Assembly (NCBI RefSeq): GCF_001512305.1
Contig: NZ_LNUT01000003.1
Span: 1 to 64,000, forward strand
Length of the DNA: 64,000 nucleotides
DNA from: Arthrobacter sp. EPSL27
GTDB taxonomy: Bacteria > Actinomycetota > Actinomycetes > Actinomycetales > Micrococcaceae
Reading direction: 5' to 3'
Position numbers and translations under genes: made by a program. The notes beneath the pieces are model-generated. The model had not been told where the DNA came from and made no database searches. It saw nothing but the letters and a program-made list of their open reading frames with translations. Shown in pieces: positions 18,519-27,997 of this stretch (the stretch's first letter is position 1; each line of letters begins with the position of its first letter).

Positions 18519-18540
18519 AGGCAGGCAGGTATGCCTGCCT
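18519..18540. repeat. 9-bp inverted repeat abutting a parS site
   Basis: AGGCAGGCA and TGCCTGCCT flank GGTA and end one base before the parS at 18542. It is perfect and may be a hairpin or a protein site; the function is unknown. Confidence 0.5.
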
Positions 18541-18541
18541 C

Positions 18542-18555
18542 GTTTCACGTGAAAC
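18542..18555. other. parS site 1
   Basis: Exact 14-bp palindrome GTTTCACGTGAAAC, the core ParB-binding sequence. Flanks are C and A. Confidence 0.93.
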
Positions 18556-18896
18556 ATTGCCACCCCCTGAGGCGGTCCCTCCGGCCACGTAGAAGCACCC
18601 AAATATTGAAACTCGAGCGGCCTAGTGGCTTTGGAGCTTTTCAGGCGAAAGTTGAAGAGGAAATGAGGATGTTCGCAAGTTCATTTACGAGTGAGTCGGC
18701 ATTTCGGTCCAGCTCTATCGTCCCGAACCATTTACCACCGGGAACTAAAACAGCAACGCAGAGCTCGCAAACGCCAGCTTTAGAGAAGGAGGCATCGGGA
18801 CCGCCCGCACAATCCGTGATTTCTCCCGCCGCTGACGTGGATGCCAAATGTGAACCCAGGTGCAGGACTGGAAGCCGAGGTTCGGCTGAAGACGAT

Positions 18897-18910
18897 GTTT
18901 CACGTGAAAC
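18897..18910. other. parS site 2
   Basis: Exact 14-bp core GTTTCACGTGAAAC, flanked by T and G. Confidence 0.93.
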
Positions 18911-19083
18911 GATCCGCACCTGGGCCTCGGCCGTTCAACTGCACGCCGCCTCCAGGGGCGTTCCTCCACCCACGATTGGCGGAATAGCTCTTTCATAAAT
19001 ACATCGCGCGTCGATATTGGATCATCAGCTGCGCAGGGGAGAGCTTGGGGTGCAGGGCGGCAGCTACTGGAGCGCGAAGCAAT

Positions 19084-19097
19084 GTTTCACGTGAAAC
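19084..19097. other. parS site 3
   Basis: Exact 14-bp core GTTTCACGTGAAAC, flanked by T and G. Confidence 0.93.
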
Positions 19098-19492
19098 GGA
19101 GCGATCCCAACCGGCGGCCGATGCATAGTCTTCTATCTCTTGGCGATACTCGAGCACCCAAGCGGCGGTGGAACGCTGAGTATGATAACAATAGCTAGCT
19201 CTCGCTTAGTGTCACGCGAGTCCAGGTCCCCGCTCTCGCTCTACCAAATCACCTCACGTGGCGATGATCTGTCTGCCAATGACTGCACAAGAGCCTTCCA
19301 TTGCGCGCTCCCTGCTGGTAACGGGGGTCCGAGGTGGAACAACAGGGGCTGCCCCAACAGCTCCGGAGGCCCCACGCACGCGCCCTTCGGGACGGTGGCA
19401 CACCCTTCCGATGTGCATAACAAAGCGCGCAGTAAGACTGTGCTCCTAACCACCGGTACTAATCCCACCAGAAGTATTCGCAGTCCGATCAT

Positions 19493-19506
19493 GTTTCACG
19501 TGAAAC
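19493..19506. other. parS site 4
   Basis: Exact 14-bp core GTTTCACGTGAAAC, flanked by T and G. Confidence 0.93.
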
Positions 19507-20414
19507 GCGGTCAGCAGTCGGATGGCTGCCAAAGCCAGGAGGTCAGGCCGGGAATCAGATCGGATCGCGCTCGACGACCCCCACCAGCCGTGTAGCAGCC
19601 TAATGACCACAGGCTGCGTGGCCGCGCGTAGAAGGCGCGGGACACCGGGAGATAGGCATCTGCTGCCTCTTGGTCCGTGTAGGGAGCAAGAATCTCAGAC
19701 AAGGTCGGATGTCGGCTGGCCCGCAGTACACGGCCCACACCCACACCCACATACTCTGCCACCTCGCCAACGCCAGGAAGACACCCGTTGGCGCGTCTAC
19801 ATGCTGCCCTTCCGGCACCCAGTGGCGTCGGAGGGCAGCGCGCCACCACGAGTCACACCTGCTCGAGCCCGCCCTGAATGTCGGTCACCGCTCACGAGGG
19901 GAAATCAAGCTGACTCCATCTCGCAACGGGAGACCTCGACATCAACGGGAAGAGGCATCCACGGCAATATCCGACAACGGACTACCTAGAACGGTCGTGG
20001 GCCTGGACCGGCCGAGCGGGACGGAGCCAATCTTTACGGAAAGGCCAATGCTCTGGGACAACTGGCAGAGAAGTGCCTGCGGTACATCTGCCCTTGTCAG
20101 GCCGCCCTTGGGTCATCACATCGCTTATCTATACAACGAACCCGGAAGCGCTACGCACTCCGCCCGGCCCTGGCGCCACCCCTAGACCTCATTGCTCTCC
20201 TCTGCTGGTTCTGGCCAGGAATGAATCGTTCCGCGTACCGGAGGCCGGCCGCGGGGGATGGGCTTGCCCAGCCATAGGCAGTCGGTAAGGGTTCTGGAAG
20301 CGAAGGCCAGGTGCCCCGACGACGATCCAGCATTCCCGTTTCTGCCGCTTCGCCGTCCTGCAAAGCCGAGCAAGTCTGGAGGAACACCGCACTCCCTGTG
20401 AGGCGAAACCCACC

Positions 20415-20460
20415 TCATCCACAGTCTTCTCCACAGTAGTTATTCACATAGTTATCCACA
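20415..20460 (+). other. DnaA-box group in the parS block (left)
   Basis: Four 9-mers in 46 bases on the same strand: TCATCCACA (20415), TTCTCCACA (20427), TTATTCACA (20440) and the perfect TTATCCACA (20452). This density is far above chance. It lies 8.6 kb from dnaA and is separate from oriC. Confidence 0.7.
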
Positions 20461-20711
20461 GGCGCTGAGACGATTCTCACAGCCCACACGAACCTCATAT
20501 ATTGCATCCACGCTTTTCTCGATAAGTGACTCTCCACGACAATCACCGAAAGTCACTCCCGCAAGGCGCAACGTCCGGTCATCCGGCCCCAGCGTCGCCA
20601 TGCGCCCTTCGGTCACAACATCCTTCAATTAGGCGGAAAATTAACCAGCTCTATGCGATTTATCGGTCGCTTCCACCTGTGAACTGCTTCACCCAGAGCA
20701 GCATCGATCTC

Positions 20712-20725
20712 GTTTCACGTGAAAC
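20712..20725. other. parS site 5
   Basis: Exact 14-bp core GTTTCACGTGAAAC, located between the two DnaA-box groups. Confidence 0.93.
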
Positions 20726-20819
20726 ATCTCAGCGCTGTACGGGTCGGTGCAAGATCGGCGCCGAAGCGCCCGACTCGGAGAACACTTGCAGGCGGAGGAT
20801 GGAGACAAGGCCTCAGAAC

Positions 20820-20863
20820 TAATCCACAAAGTTATCCACAGCAATATCCACCGTCTTGTCCAC
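20820..20863 (+). other. DnaA-box group in the parS block (right)
   Basis: TAATCCACA (20820), perfect TTATCCACA (20832), ATATCCACC (about 20844) and TTGTCCACC (about 20855) lie on the same strand. A relatively AT-rich stretch at about 20625-20665 and parS site 5 sit between this group and the left one. Confidence 0.65.
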
Positions 20864-22117
20864 CACCCGACACAGACTCCTTAGGCCTGGATTGCTGTCA
20901 CATCTGGTCCTCGGAAACGTCCCCGATGACAAACCTGCATCGGCATCCGAAACGGAAGGTCTCGCTGGTCAGCAACTGCAGCAGTCGGTTGGGTGGTTAC
21001 TGGAATCTCTAAAGACAGTCCCGGGCGGGCAGCCAAGAAGCAACAAGCCTGCGGGTGGCCGCAATGCGATCATCCGTTGGGGAGCACGACCCGAGGCTCC
21101 ACACTGAGGATTCAAGTGACTCCGATGGGGCGGTCGGATACAAACGGTTCGGTCTATCCCGCAGCAGCTCGTCACGGTTCCTTTCATGCGAGTCTGATCC
21201 CTGCATCCCTCACTAGGAGGAGGGATTTCTGGGCTCACCATGACGGGTACTCGTCCCGTACCGGCGGACCAGAAGCCTCCGGTAGATCCCCACCCTGAGG
21301 TGCTGCCACTATGTCACACACCAGCCGGCCCGCGGCTTTCCCGTCCTGGGGCCCGCTCTCTGACTGCTCTACCGTCGTACGGGTGATAACAGTGTGCACG
21401 TGGAGCCGACTAGGGAACCGAGCCGTGGGGCGACAGCTGAGGACAGGGAGCATGGCCGCCGCCAGAGGAACGGGAAGTAGTGCCCTGTGGAAGTCTCTGG
21501 GAGCGCCATGGGCCAGGTATGCGGGATCGCATCCACGGAGCCAGGGCTGATATCCGGCAGCATGCAGGAGAATCGGCGTTCCAGGAGAGTGGTCTGCGTG
21601 AAGCCACGCTCCCGCCAGGGATCGTCCTAGATTCCCTCGTAATCCTTCCAAGTGCCCTGACCTGATCGTCCTGCGCTAGACCGCCGCAGCCGGCGTTGGT
21701 CGACGTCGATGCGAACGTGAGGCCCCGGCCACCAGGATAACCCCATGCACTTCTGAGGCGCTCCTAGGGGAGCCTCAGGCGCACCTGGGGCAGGCGGACG
21801 AATCTGGTATGTCGTAGCCAGCTCCATGGCACGCCAGAATCCAGCGGGTTTCCCGACACACCGCAATCTGCCTTTTGAAGTGGGGGAGCCCGCGAGCCCT
21901 GAGGCCACCAAGAAGGCAATCCTGGGGCTGTAGGCCCCCTACCGGAGCGTCACGCGTCGGTCTGTGGCGCAGGTAGGACCTTAAGCCTCTAGCGACCCGA
22001 GAGGGGCTTGTAGGGCCGCTGAGGGTTTCTGTTCCGTGGCCCGGACAGCCCGCGGCGATACGTTCCTGTCCTGATCGCCGCGCACAAGCACCCCTCTGCT
22101 CGGAGGATTCAGTCATC

Positions 22118-22131
22118 GTTTCACGTGAAAC
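22118..22131. other. parS site 6
   Basis: Exact 14-bp core GTTTCACGTGAAAC, flanked by C on both sides. Confidence 0.93.
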
Positions 22132-22272
22132 CGCCGCCCGCAGGGGAGCGGGACTAGCGCGGCACTAGCCGGTGAGAATGCCTGCAGACTCTAGATGACG
22201 CGACAGTCCGGTACCGCAACGAAATACGCCTGGAGGTCTGTACCCACGAAACCGCGGCAGCCTGTAGACGAC

Positions 22273-22286
22273 GTTTCACGTGAAAC
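22273..22286. other. parS site 7
   Basis: Exact 14-bp core GTTTCACGTGAAAC, 142 bases after site 6. Confidence 0.93.
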
Positions 22287-22761
22287 ACGACTACCCGCCG
22301 CGCTGCATCTCGTCCAATACCGGCGAAAGATGGTGAATCGGCAACTCGTGGCGGCATTCCTGCTACGTAACTATGCCCGATTTATCGCTTCAGCCAGCCG
22401 GGGGCGGCGGCAAAATCGATTCTACGAGGGTACATCTCCGGAGACACTCAGCTTTCCCACGCCGGCTCCGGGCCTGATGGCATGCGGTACGGCATGCAAA
22501 GAACGGGCGGGCAGTGGACAGGGGACAGCTGAGACGCAAAGCCCCTGAATTCACGCTCCCAGCGGCGGTGCTCGCCGCGCACTGACGGGCCGGAGCCCAC
22601 TCTACGAATGATGCAGTTCTGGACGCAACAGGAACACCTTGCCTGGGCTGCTTCACGGAACTTAGGCAACAGCGGAGAGAGGACCCGCCGCGCGGAGCAC
22701 CTGATGCAAATCTTCTGAAGAGCCGGGAACCGCACCACAAGAAGGACGTCGCGCCAACAAA

Positions 22762-22795
22762 GAAGGGACCCGTTTCACGTGAAACGGATCCCTTC
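22762..22795 (-). terminator. parB terminator built around parS site 8
   Basis: The parS core at 22772-22785 is extended into a 34-bp inverted repeat with 17-bp arms and a single mismatch (22769/22788). On the minus strand the hairpin begins 18 bases after the parB stop and is followed by TTTGTTGG. The same DNA can therefore bind ParB as duplex and terminate transcription as RNA. Both roles are inferred from sequence. Confidence 0.75.
22772..22785. other. parS site 8 (inside the parB terminator)
   Basis: Exact 14-bp core GTTTCACGTGAAAC at the centre of the long inverted repeat just downstream of parB. Confidence 0.93.
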
Positions 22796-22813
22796 AGGGT
22801 CTCAAATGCGAGG

Positions 22814-24103
22814 CTAGCTCTGCGATCCCGGCGTGAGAACGTCCATGATCCGGTTGAGGTCCTCTACGCTGGCAAATTCAATGCTGACGCGGCCCTTGCG
22901 GGCACCCAGGGAGATCTTGACGTTGGTATCCAGGCGATCGGAAAGGGATGACGCCAGGTAATCCAGGCGCTCGTGCCGTGCTCCGGGACGCGGAATGTTG
23001 TTCTTCGGGGTCGAAGCAGGATTCTGGTAGAGGGTCACTGCCTCTTCGGTTGCACGGACGGACATCCCCTCGGCAACGATCTTCTGAGCCAGGCGTTCCA
23101 TTGCGGCTGCGTCCGGCAGAGCCAACAGGGCGCGAGCGTGCCCGGCGGAGATGACGTTGGCGGCCACACGGCGCTGTACCAGCGGCGGGAGCTTCAGCAG
23201 CCGCAGCGTGTTGGAGACCTGCGGCCGTGAGCGGCCGATGCGGTCTGCCAGTTGTTCGTGCGTGGTCCCGAAGTCTTCCAGCAGCTGCTGGTACGCGGCT
23301 GCCTCCTCGAGGGGATTCAGCTGGCTGCGGTGCAGATTCTCCAGCAGGGCGTCCCGGAGGAGGTCGTCATCGGTCGTGTCCCGGACGATGGCCGGGATGG
23401 TTTCGAGGCCAGCGGCCTGTACTGCCCGCCACCGGCGCTCACCCATGACCAGTTCGTACGGTTCTCCGCCTTCTTCGGTTGAAGTACGGACAACAATTGG
23501 CTGGAGGACCCCGATTTCGCGAACGGAATGCACAAGCTCTGCCATGTCGTCCTCATCGAAGACAGAGCGCGGCTGTTTGCGGTTGGGGTGGATGTCCGTG
23601 ACCGGAATTTCGGCAAAACGGACACCCGGCACCTCAACGAGCTCCGGCCCCTGGTCCTCAGTGACGGGCTCGGCAGCAGGAGTCGCCGGAACGGTCGCGG
23701 ACGGTGAGTCGTCCTCTGCAGCCTTTCCGGCATCGGACTGCTCAGCCGCTTTGGACGTCGCTGCTTTGGACGTCGCTGCTTTCGGGGTCGCAGCCTTGAC
23801 GGCAGGCGCTTTGCGAGCCGGCGCTTTCTTCGCGGTGGCCGGACTCTTCGGTTCAGCGGTGTCGGCCGCCTTCGCGGGAGCGGGCGACGGGGAGTCAGCC
23901 TGCACTTCTGCAGTCACGTCCTCCTCGGGCGCCACCACATCTTCGTCGGCTGCCGGGACCGCGGCAAGCGGCGTCCTCTTCCGGGCTTCAGGGAAAAACA
24001 GATCCACGGGGCGGGACGGCGCTGAACCGCTTCCGGATGCCGCAGCGGAACTTGGAATGAGTGCTCCAAGTCCACGGCCAAGGCCGCGTCGCTTATCGCT
24101 CAT
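22814..24103 (-). CDS. parB: Chromosome partitioning protein ParB
   Basis: CTPase clamp that loads at parS and spreads to organise and segregate the origin. The 429-residue protein begins with the conserved [12 protein letters not shown] segment that contacts ParA. A disordered Ala/Lys/Pro-rich linker of roughly 130 residues follows, longer than usual, with repeats of K-A-A-T-S. The ParB/Srx domain contains the G-E-R-R-W-R-A motif, then the helix-turn-helix that binds parS and a short C-terminal dimerisation domain. The gene lies downstream of parA with a 68-base gap. Its binding sites surround it: eight downstream and one inside parA. Confidence 0.96.
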   Translation of the reverse strand: MSDKRRGLGRGLGALIPSSAAASGSGSAPSRPVDLFFPEARKRTPLAAVPAADEDVVAPEEDVTAEVQADSPSPAPAKAADTAEPKSPATAKKAPARKAPAVKAATPKAATSKAATSKAAEQSDAGKAAEDDSPSATVPATPAAEPVTEDQGPELVEVPGVRFAEIPVTDIHPNRKQPRSVFDEDDMAELVHSVREIGVLQPIVVRTSTEEGGEPYELVMGERRWRAVQAAGLETIPAIVRDTTDDDLLRDALLENLHRSQLNPLEEAAAYQQLLEDFGTTHEQLADRIGRSRPQVSNTLRLLKLPPLVQRRVAANVISAGHARALLALPDAAAMERLAQKIVAEGMSVRATEEAVTLYQNPASTPKNNIPRPGARHERLDYLASSLSDRLDTNVKISLGARKGRVSIEFASVEDLNRIMDVLTPGSQS

Positions 24104-24171
24104 GGATAAATCCCTCCATTGGAAGAGCCGGGCGTCACCGGGCTCTAGTTAGTGCAATTCTCGAGAAGATT

Positions 24172-25236
24172 CTAACGTTCCGCGATTTCGGCTGCGGCTT
24201 CCAGGTAGGACAGTGCCCCGCTGGATGAGGGATCGTACGTCATGACAGTCTGCTGGTAGCTGGGGGCCTCGGAAATACGCACCGACCGGGGCACGACGGC
24301 GCCCAATACCTGTTCGGGGAAATGCTCGCGTACTTCGGCGGCCACCTGGGCGGCAAGATTCGTGCGGCCATCGTACATGGTCAAAAGAATGGTCGAGACT
24401 ACCAGCTCAGCATTCAGGTGCTTCTGGATCATCTCGATGTTTTTGAGCAGCTGGCTCAGGCCCTCCAGCGCGTAGTACTCGCACTGGATGGGGATAAGGA
24501 CCTCGCTGGCAGCACAGAACGCGTTGACCGTGAGGAGGCCCAGGCTGGGCGGGCAGTCGATGAAGATGTAGTCCAGGCGCTCTTCACCGTTCTTGGCGCG
24601 CTCCTTGGCATACACATCAATGGCACGGCGCAGACGCTGTTCGCGGGCCACCAGGCTGACGAGCTCAATTTCGGCGCCGGCGAGGTGGATGGTGGCCGGG
24701 GCGCAGATGAGCTTGGCAATGTCGGGGCACGGGGCCACCACGTCCTGCAACGGAACGTCTTTGATAAGCACGTCGTAAATGCTGTCAACGTCAGCGTGGT
24801 GTTCAATACCGAGGGCTGTCGAGGCGTTGCCCTGCGGATCAATATCGATCACCAGTACATTCAGGCCGGCAGCAGCCAGGGCGGCAGCGATGTTGACCGT
24901 AGTGGTGGTCTTGCCCACCCCGCCCTTCTGGTTGGACACGGTGAAGATGCGCGTCTTCTCCGGTTTGGGGAGTTCGCGGCCCAGCAGCCGCTCACGCCGC
25001 TTGTTTTCATGGGCGAGCTCGCGGGCGATGGGGCTGGAGTCATCAATGGAGTCCAGCACGTTCCGGCCGGCGGCCGCGGTTTCACGTGAAACACCGGCCA
25101 TTCCGGTGACTTTTGCAACTGAAGCCGTGTGATTTACGGAATGATCCCGAGCGATTGCGGGCGCAACGAAAGCCCGCGCCGACCCCAAAGACACAAACGG
25201 GGGTATCCGTTGCGTGGAGGCTTCGCTACTGGTCAC
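24172..25236 (-). CDS. parA: Chromosome partitioning ATPase ParA
   Basis: Deviant Walker ATPase that positions the ParB-parS complex. The 354-residue protein has K-G-G-V-G-K-T-T at residues 104-111, the D-x-D-P-Q-G-N motif and the I-D-C-P-P-S Walker B segment. The roughly 95 residues before the P-loop are longer than in many ParA proteins and contain V-S-R-E-T (about 49-53), which is parS site 9 read as protein. The GTG start at 25236 has no obvious ribosome site, so a start nearer residue 46 is possible. It is downstream of rsmG and precedes parB. Confidence 0.94.
   Translation of the reverse strand: MTSSEASTQRIPPFVSLGSARAFVAPAIARDHSVNHTASVAKVTGMAGVSRETAAAGRNVLDSIDDSSPIARELAHENKRRERLLGRELPKPEKTRIFTVSNQKGGVGKTTTTVNIAAALAAAGLNVLVIDIDPQGNASTALGIEHHADVDSIYDVLIKDVPLQDVVAPCPDIAKLICAPATIHLAGAEIELVSLVAREQRLRRAIDVYAKERAKNGEERLDYIFIDCPPSLGLLTVNAFCAASEVLIPIQCEYYALEGLSQLLKNIEMIQKHLNAELVVSTILLTMYDGRTNLAAQVAAEVREHFPEQVLGAVVPRSVRISEAPSYQQTVMTYDPSSSGALSYLEAAAEIAER
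25079..25092. other. parS site 9, inside the parA coding sequence
   Basis: Exact 14-bp core GTTTCACGTGAAAC within the 5-prime end of parA. It encodes V-S-R-E-T on the minus strand and is about 2.3 kb from the nearest other parS. Confidence 0.92.
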
Positions 25237-25322
25237 TGTGACACACTCACTCTCGTTCGGCTCTAGCTGCCGGTTACTAGCCTAACCTCTTACCCTGCGA
25301 CTCCGCGGGCACCGGGCTGGTG

Positions 25323-25973
25323 CTAGGAAATCTTTTGAGGCCTATTCACAACGATTCGGACAACCGTGGTGGGTTCCTCGAGGAGGTCCTCGCCCACAAC
25401 AACGACGGACGTCTCGGTGCCGCCCAGTTTGCGGATTACCTTCGCTGCCTTCTCGATTTCCTCACCGGCACTGCGGCCCTTGATCGCGACGACCTCACCC
25501 TTGCCCGCCAGAAGCGGAATGGTCAGTCCGGCGAGGTTGGAGAGTGCCGAAACGGCGCGGGCCGTCACGACGTCGGCGTTGACCATCCCCACGGCGAGTT
25601 CCGCACGGGTCCGCATGATGGTCACGTTGTCGAGTCCGAGGTCGTCCACGACTTCCTGGAGCCAGATCACCCGGCGCTCCAGCGGTTCGATGAGGGTCAA
25701 TTCCAGATCGGGGCGGGCAATCGCCAGGCAGAGCCCCGGCAGGCCGGCGCCGCTTCCGACGTCGGCCACATGGCTTCCCTGGGCAATCTGGTTCTCGATC
25801 ACGGCGCAGTTCAGGACGTGCCGGCTCCAGAGCCGCGGGATTTCCCGGGGGCCGATGAGTCCCCGTTCCGTTCCCGACGTCGCCAGGTGCTCCACATAAC
25901 GCTTTGCCAGGTCCAGGCGGTCGCCAAAGATTTTCTGGGCTGCCGTCAGCTCGGCAGCGGTAATCTCAACCAT
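25323..25973 (-). CDS. rsmG: 16S rRNA (guanine-N7) methyltransferase RsmG (GidB)
   Basis: Methylates a guanine in the 530 loop of 16S rRNA using S-adenosylmethionine. The 216-residue protein has the Rossmann SAM motif V-G-S-G-A-G-L-P-G and a conserved S-R-H-V-L-N segment ahead of it. Loss of function in other bacteria gives low-level streptomycin resistance. ATG 25973 is preferred to the adjacent TTG 25976. The gene lies 17 bases after jag, as in the conserved [31 protein letters not shown] order. Confidence 0.95.
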   Translation of the reverse strand: MVEITAAELTAAQKIFGDRLDLAKRYVEHLATSGTERGLIGPREIPRLWSRHVLNCAVIENQIAQGSHVADVGSGAGLPGLCLAIARPDLELTLIEPLERRVIWLQEVVDDLGLDNVTIMRTRAELAVGMVNADVVTARAVSALSNLAGLTIPLLAGKGEVVAIKGRSAGEEIEKAAKVIRKLGGTETSVVVVGEDLLEEPTTVVRIVVNRPQKIS

Positions 25974-25990
25974 CAAACTAGTCCGAGGCT

Positions 25991-26605
25991 TCAGTCTGCG
26001 GAGACGACGATGTGGCGGTCGGCGCCTTCGCCTTCGGACTCGCTGACGAGGCCCAGATCGGCGACGGCGTCGTGCACAATTTTGCGCTCGTAGGCGCTCA
26101 TCGGCGCCAGGGCCACGGTGTCACCGGATTCCTTGACGGACGCGACGGCGTCTTCCGCAATCTTCTGCAGCTCGCCCGCCCGTTCTGAGCGGTAGCCGTT
26201 GATGTCCAGCACCAGGCGGGAGCGGTTCTCGGTCGCAGACAGCACCGCGAGGCGGGTCAGCTCCTGCAGCGCTTCAAGGACCTCTCCGTCCTCGCCTACC
26301 AGGCTCTCCAAGCCGGCCGATTCTTCTTCAGCGACGATCGAGATGTAGGTGCGCCCGTTGCGGACTTCAATGTCGATGTCGCCGTCGATGTCGGCGATGT
26401 CGAGCAGTTCCTCGAGGTAGTCGGCGGCGACGTCACCCTCTTCTTCCAGGCGGCTGGCTGAAGTGCCCTTGCCTTCCGAAACCTCGGCGCCCTCTTCAGG
26501 AGCCGATCCGGCGTCCTTGACCGCACTCAGGGCCGCGTCCTGGCTCCTGTTCTCGTCCCCGACGGTTTCAGTGGAAATAGCGTTTTCGGTGCTCTCGGCG
26601 GACAT
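25991..26605 (-). CDS. Jag/KhpB-like RNA-binding protein with KH and R3H domains
   Basis: RNA-binding protein of 204 residues encoded after yidC. The first 60 residues are acidic and disordered, the KH-like fold covers about 70-140, and the R3H domain near 145-204 includes A-P-M-S-A-Y-E-R-K-I-V-H. In Gram-positive bacteria the homologue regulates cell elongation and binds many RNAs. Its ATG overlaps the yidC stop by one base (TAATG), implying coupled translation. Confidence 0.92.
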   Translation of the reverse strand: MSAESTENAISTETVGDENRSQDAALSAVKDAGSAPEEGAEVSEGKGTSASRLEEEGDVAADYLEELLDIADIDGDIDIEVRNGRTYISIVAEEESAGLESLVGEDGEVLEALQELTRLAVLSATENRSRLVLDINGYRSERAGELQKIAEDAVASVKESGDTVALAPMSAYERKIVHDAVADLGLVSESEGEGADRHIVVSAD

Positions 26606-27585
26606 TACTTCCTCTTCCTGTTCTTACGTTGTGGCTGGACGCGCTGGCTCTTGGCCACGAGGGCGGCAGCGGCAGCAGCTTCGGCGGCCTCGGCTTCGGC
26701 CTTCTTGGCACCCGTCAGGGGCAGGGCCGGCAGGCCCTTCGCAGCACGGCGCTCGGCCAGGGCCTTGGCGGCGGGAGATCCCGGCGTCGGCATCCGGCGG
26801 ATAACGAAGAACTGCTGGGCCATGGTCCAGAGGTTGGTGGTGGTCCAGTAGATCAGGACGCCGATGGGGAAGTTGATGCCGCCCACGCCGAAGACGATCG
26901 GCAGGATATAGAGCATCATTTTCTGCTGGCGCATGAACGGGCTGGCCATGGCCTCTTCGGACATGTTCTTGGCCATGATCTGCTTCTGCGTAATGAACTG
27001 TGAGGCCGTCATGGCCAGGATCATCACTATGGAAAGGATCCACACGGCCACCACGTTGCCGCCCGGGGGCGTGCCGTGCAGCAGGGTCGCGGAGAGCGGG
27101 GCGCCGAAGATGCTCGACTCGTCGAACTGCACCACCTGCTCATGGCTCATGGCACCAATGCCCTTGCCGGCGTCGGCCGCCGACGTAATGCCGGACAGCA
27201 CGGTGAAGAGCGCGAAGAAGAACGGCATCTGGATCAGCATGGGGAGGCAGGCTGAGAACGGGTTGGTGCCGTGCTTCTTGTACATGGCCATCTGTTCCTG
27301 CGCCATGGCCTGGCGGGACAGCTGGTCGGTCTTGCCCTTGTACTTGTCCTGCAGCTTCTTCAGATCCGGCTGCAGCAGCTGCATGCCCCGCTGGGCCTTG
27401 ATCTGCTTGACGAACACGGGAATCAGGGCGGCACGGATCACCAGCACCAGCCCGATGATGGACAGGGTCCACGTCCAGCCGGACGCCTCGGGCATGCCGA
27501 TGGCACTCAGGCCATCGTGGAAGACCACCATAATGGCGGACACAAGCCACTTGAACGGAAACATGATTGTTTCAAAGAAGTCCAT
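26605..27585 (-). CDS. yidC: Membrane protein insertase YidC
   Basis: Inserts proteins into the cytoplasmic membrane alone or with SecYEG. The 326-residue protein is the short Gram-positive type, with about five membrane helices and the cytoplasmic loop after helix 2 (K-A-Q-R-G-M-Q-L-L-Q-P-D-L-K-K-L). The tail is basic, Ala-rich and ends in R-K-N-R-K-R-K, as expected for ribosome contact. yidD lies 17 bases upstream and jag overlaps downstream. Confidence 0.95.
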   Translation of the reverse strand: MDFFETIMFPFKWLVSAIMVVFHDGLSAIGMPEASGWTWTLSIIGLVLVIRAALIPVFVKQIKAQRGMQLLQPDLKKLQDKYKGKTDQLSRQAMAQEQMAMYKKHGTNPFSACLPMLIQMPFFFALFTVLSGITSAADAGKGIGAMSHEQVVQFDESSIFGAPLSATLLHGTPPGGNVVAVWILSIVMILAMTASQFITQKQIMAKNMSEEAMASPFMRQQKMMLYILPIVFGVGGINFPIGVLIYWTTTNLWTMAQQFFVIRRMPTPGSPAAKALAERRAAKGLPALPLTGAKKAEAEAAEAAAAAALVAKSQRVQPQRKNRKRK

Positions 27586-27601
27586 ACGATATCCCTATTC
27601 G

Positions 27602-27997
27602 TCAGGCCGCAGAGCGGCCTTCTCCATCAGTCTGAGCAGCCAGGTACTTGTCCGGATTGTTCAGCACAACAATTGTGGGGGTGCGGTCAGCGGGCCATTC
27701 GCATTTGCCGGCGGGGACGTGGTCCACACCGCCGGCGTTCCAAGGATGGCAGCGCAAAAGCCGCCGGGCCGCGAGCCAGCTTCCTTTGACGGCTCCGTGC
27801 ACCGTCACCGCCTCCAGCGCATAGGCCGAGCAGCTGGGAAAGAAGCGGCATACCTGGCCGTACAGCGGTGAGACCACCTTGCGGTACGCCAGGAGCAACA
27901 GGATGAGGATATTGCGGGGAAGGTTCCAGACCGCCCGGCCCAGCCATCCTGCTGCGGATTTTACGTGAGGGACGACGGCGGCAGTTGAGTTACGCAC
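27602..27997 (-). CDS. yidD: Membrane protein insertion efficiency factor YidD
   Basis: Small membrane-associated protein that assists YidC-dependent insertion. The 131-residue product has a hydrophobic segment (N-I-L-I-L-L-L-L-A-Y) and the family signature C-R-F-F-P-S-C-S-A-Y-A followed by C-H-P-W-N. GTG 27997 lies inside the end of rnpA with an 8-base overlap. The N-terminal 28 residues precede the usual family start, so a later start is possible. Confidence 0.92.
   Translation of the reverse strand: MRNSTAAVVPHVKSAAGWLGRAVWNLPRNILILLLLAYRKVVSPLYGQVCRFFPSCSAYALEAVTVHGAVKGSWLAARRLLRCHPWNAGGVDHVPAGKCEWPADRTPTIVVLNNPDKYLAAQTDGEGRSAA

Larger units (their letters stand above)
18075..22761. other. 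4.7-kb non-coding parS-rich block between trxA and parB
   Basis: No open frame on either strand in this stretch has a credible start, ribosome site, codon pattern or recognisable domain. Many weak frames contain V-S-R-E-T or F-H-V-K-H, which are just parS read in two frames. The block looks less GC-rich than the flanks, carries seven parS sites plus an eighth at its right border, and has two groups of DnaA boxes at 20415-20460 and 20820-20863. In mycobacteria this interval holds cwlM and a small gene, so the region has either lost genes or gained non-coding DNA. A centromere-like loading zone for ParB is the most economical explanation. Confidence 0.7.

Noticed and set aside
18641..18919. 92-codon minus-strand frame ending near parS site 2
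   Set aside because: Part looks protein-like, but the start is the parS itself and no Shine-Dalgarno or homologue is recognised; kept as non-coding.
18393..18998. 201-codon open frame in the parS block
   Set aside because: No convincing ribosome site for its start, composition unlike real genes in the window, and two of its motifs (F-H-V-K-H, V-S-R-E-T) are parS palindromes read as codons.
19731..19752. CACACC short tandem repeat in the parS block
   Set aside because: Only three imperfect units, with no context suggesting function.
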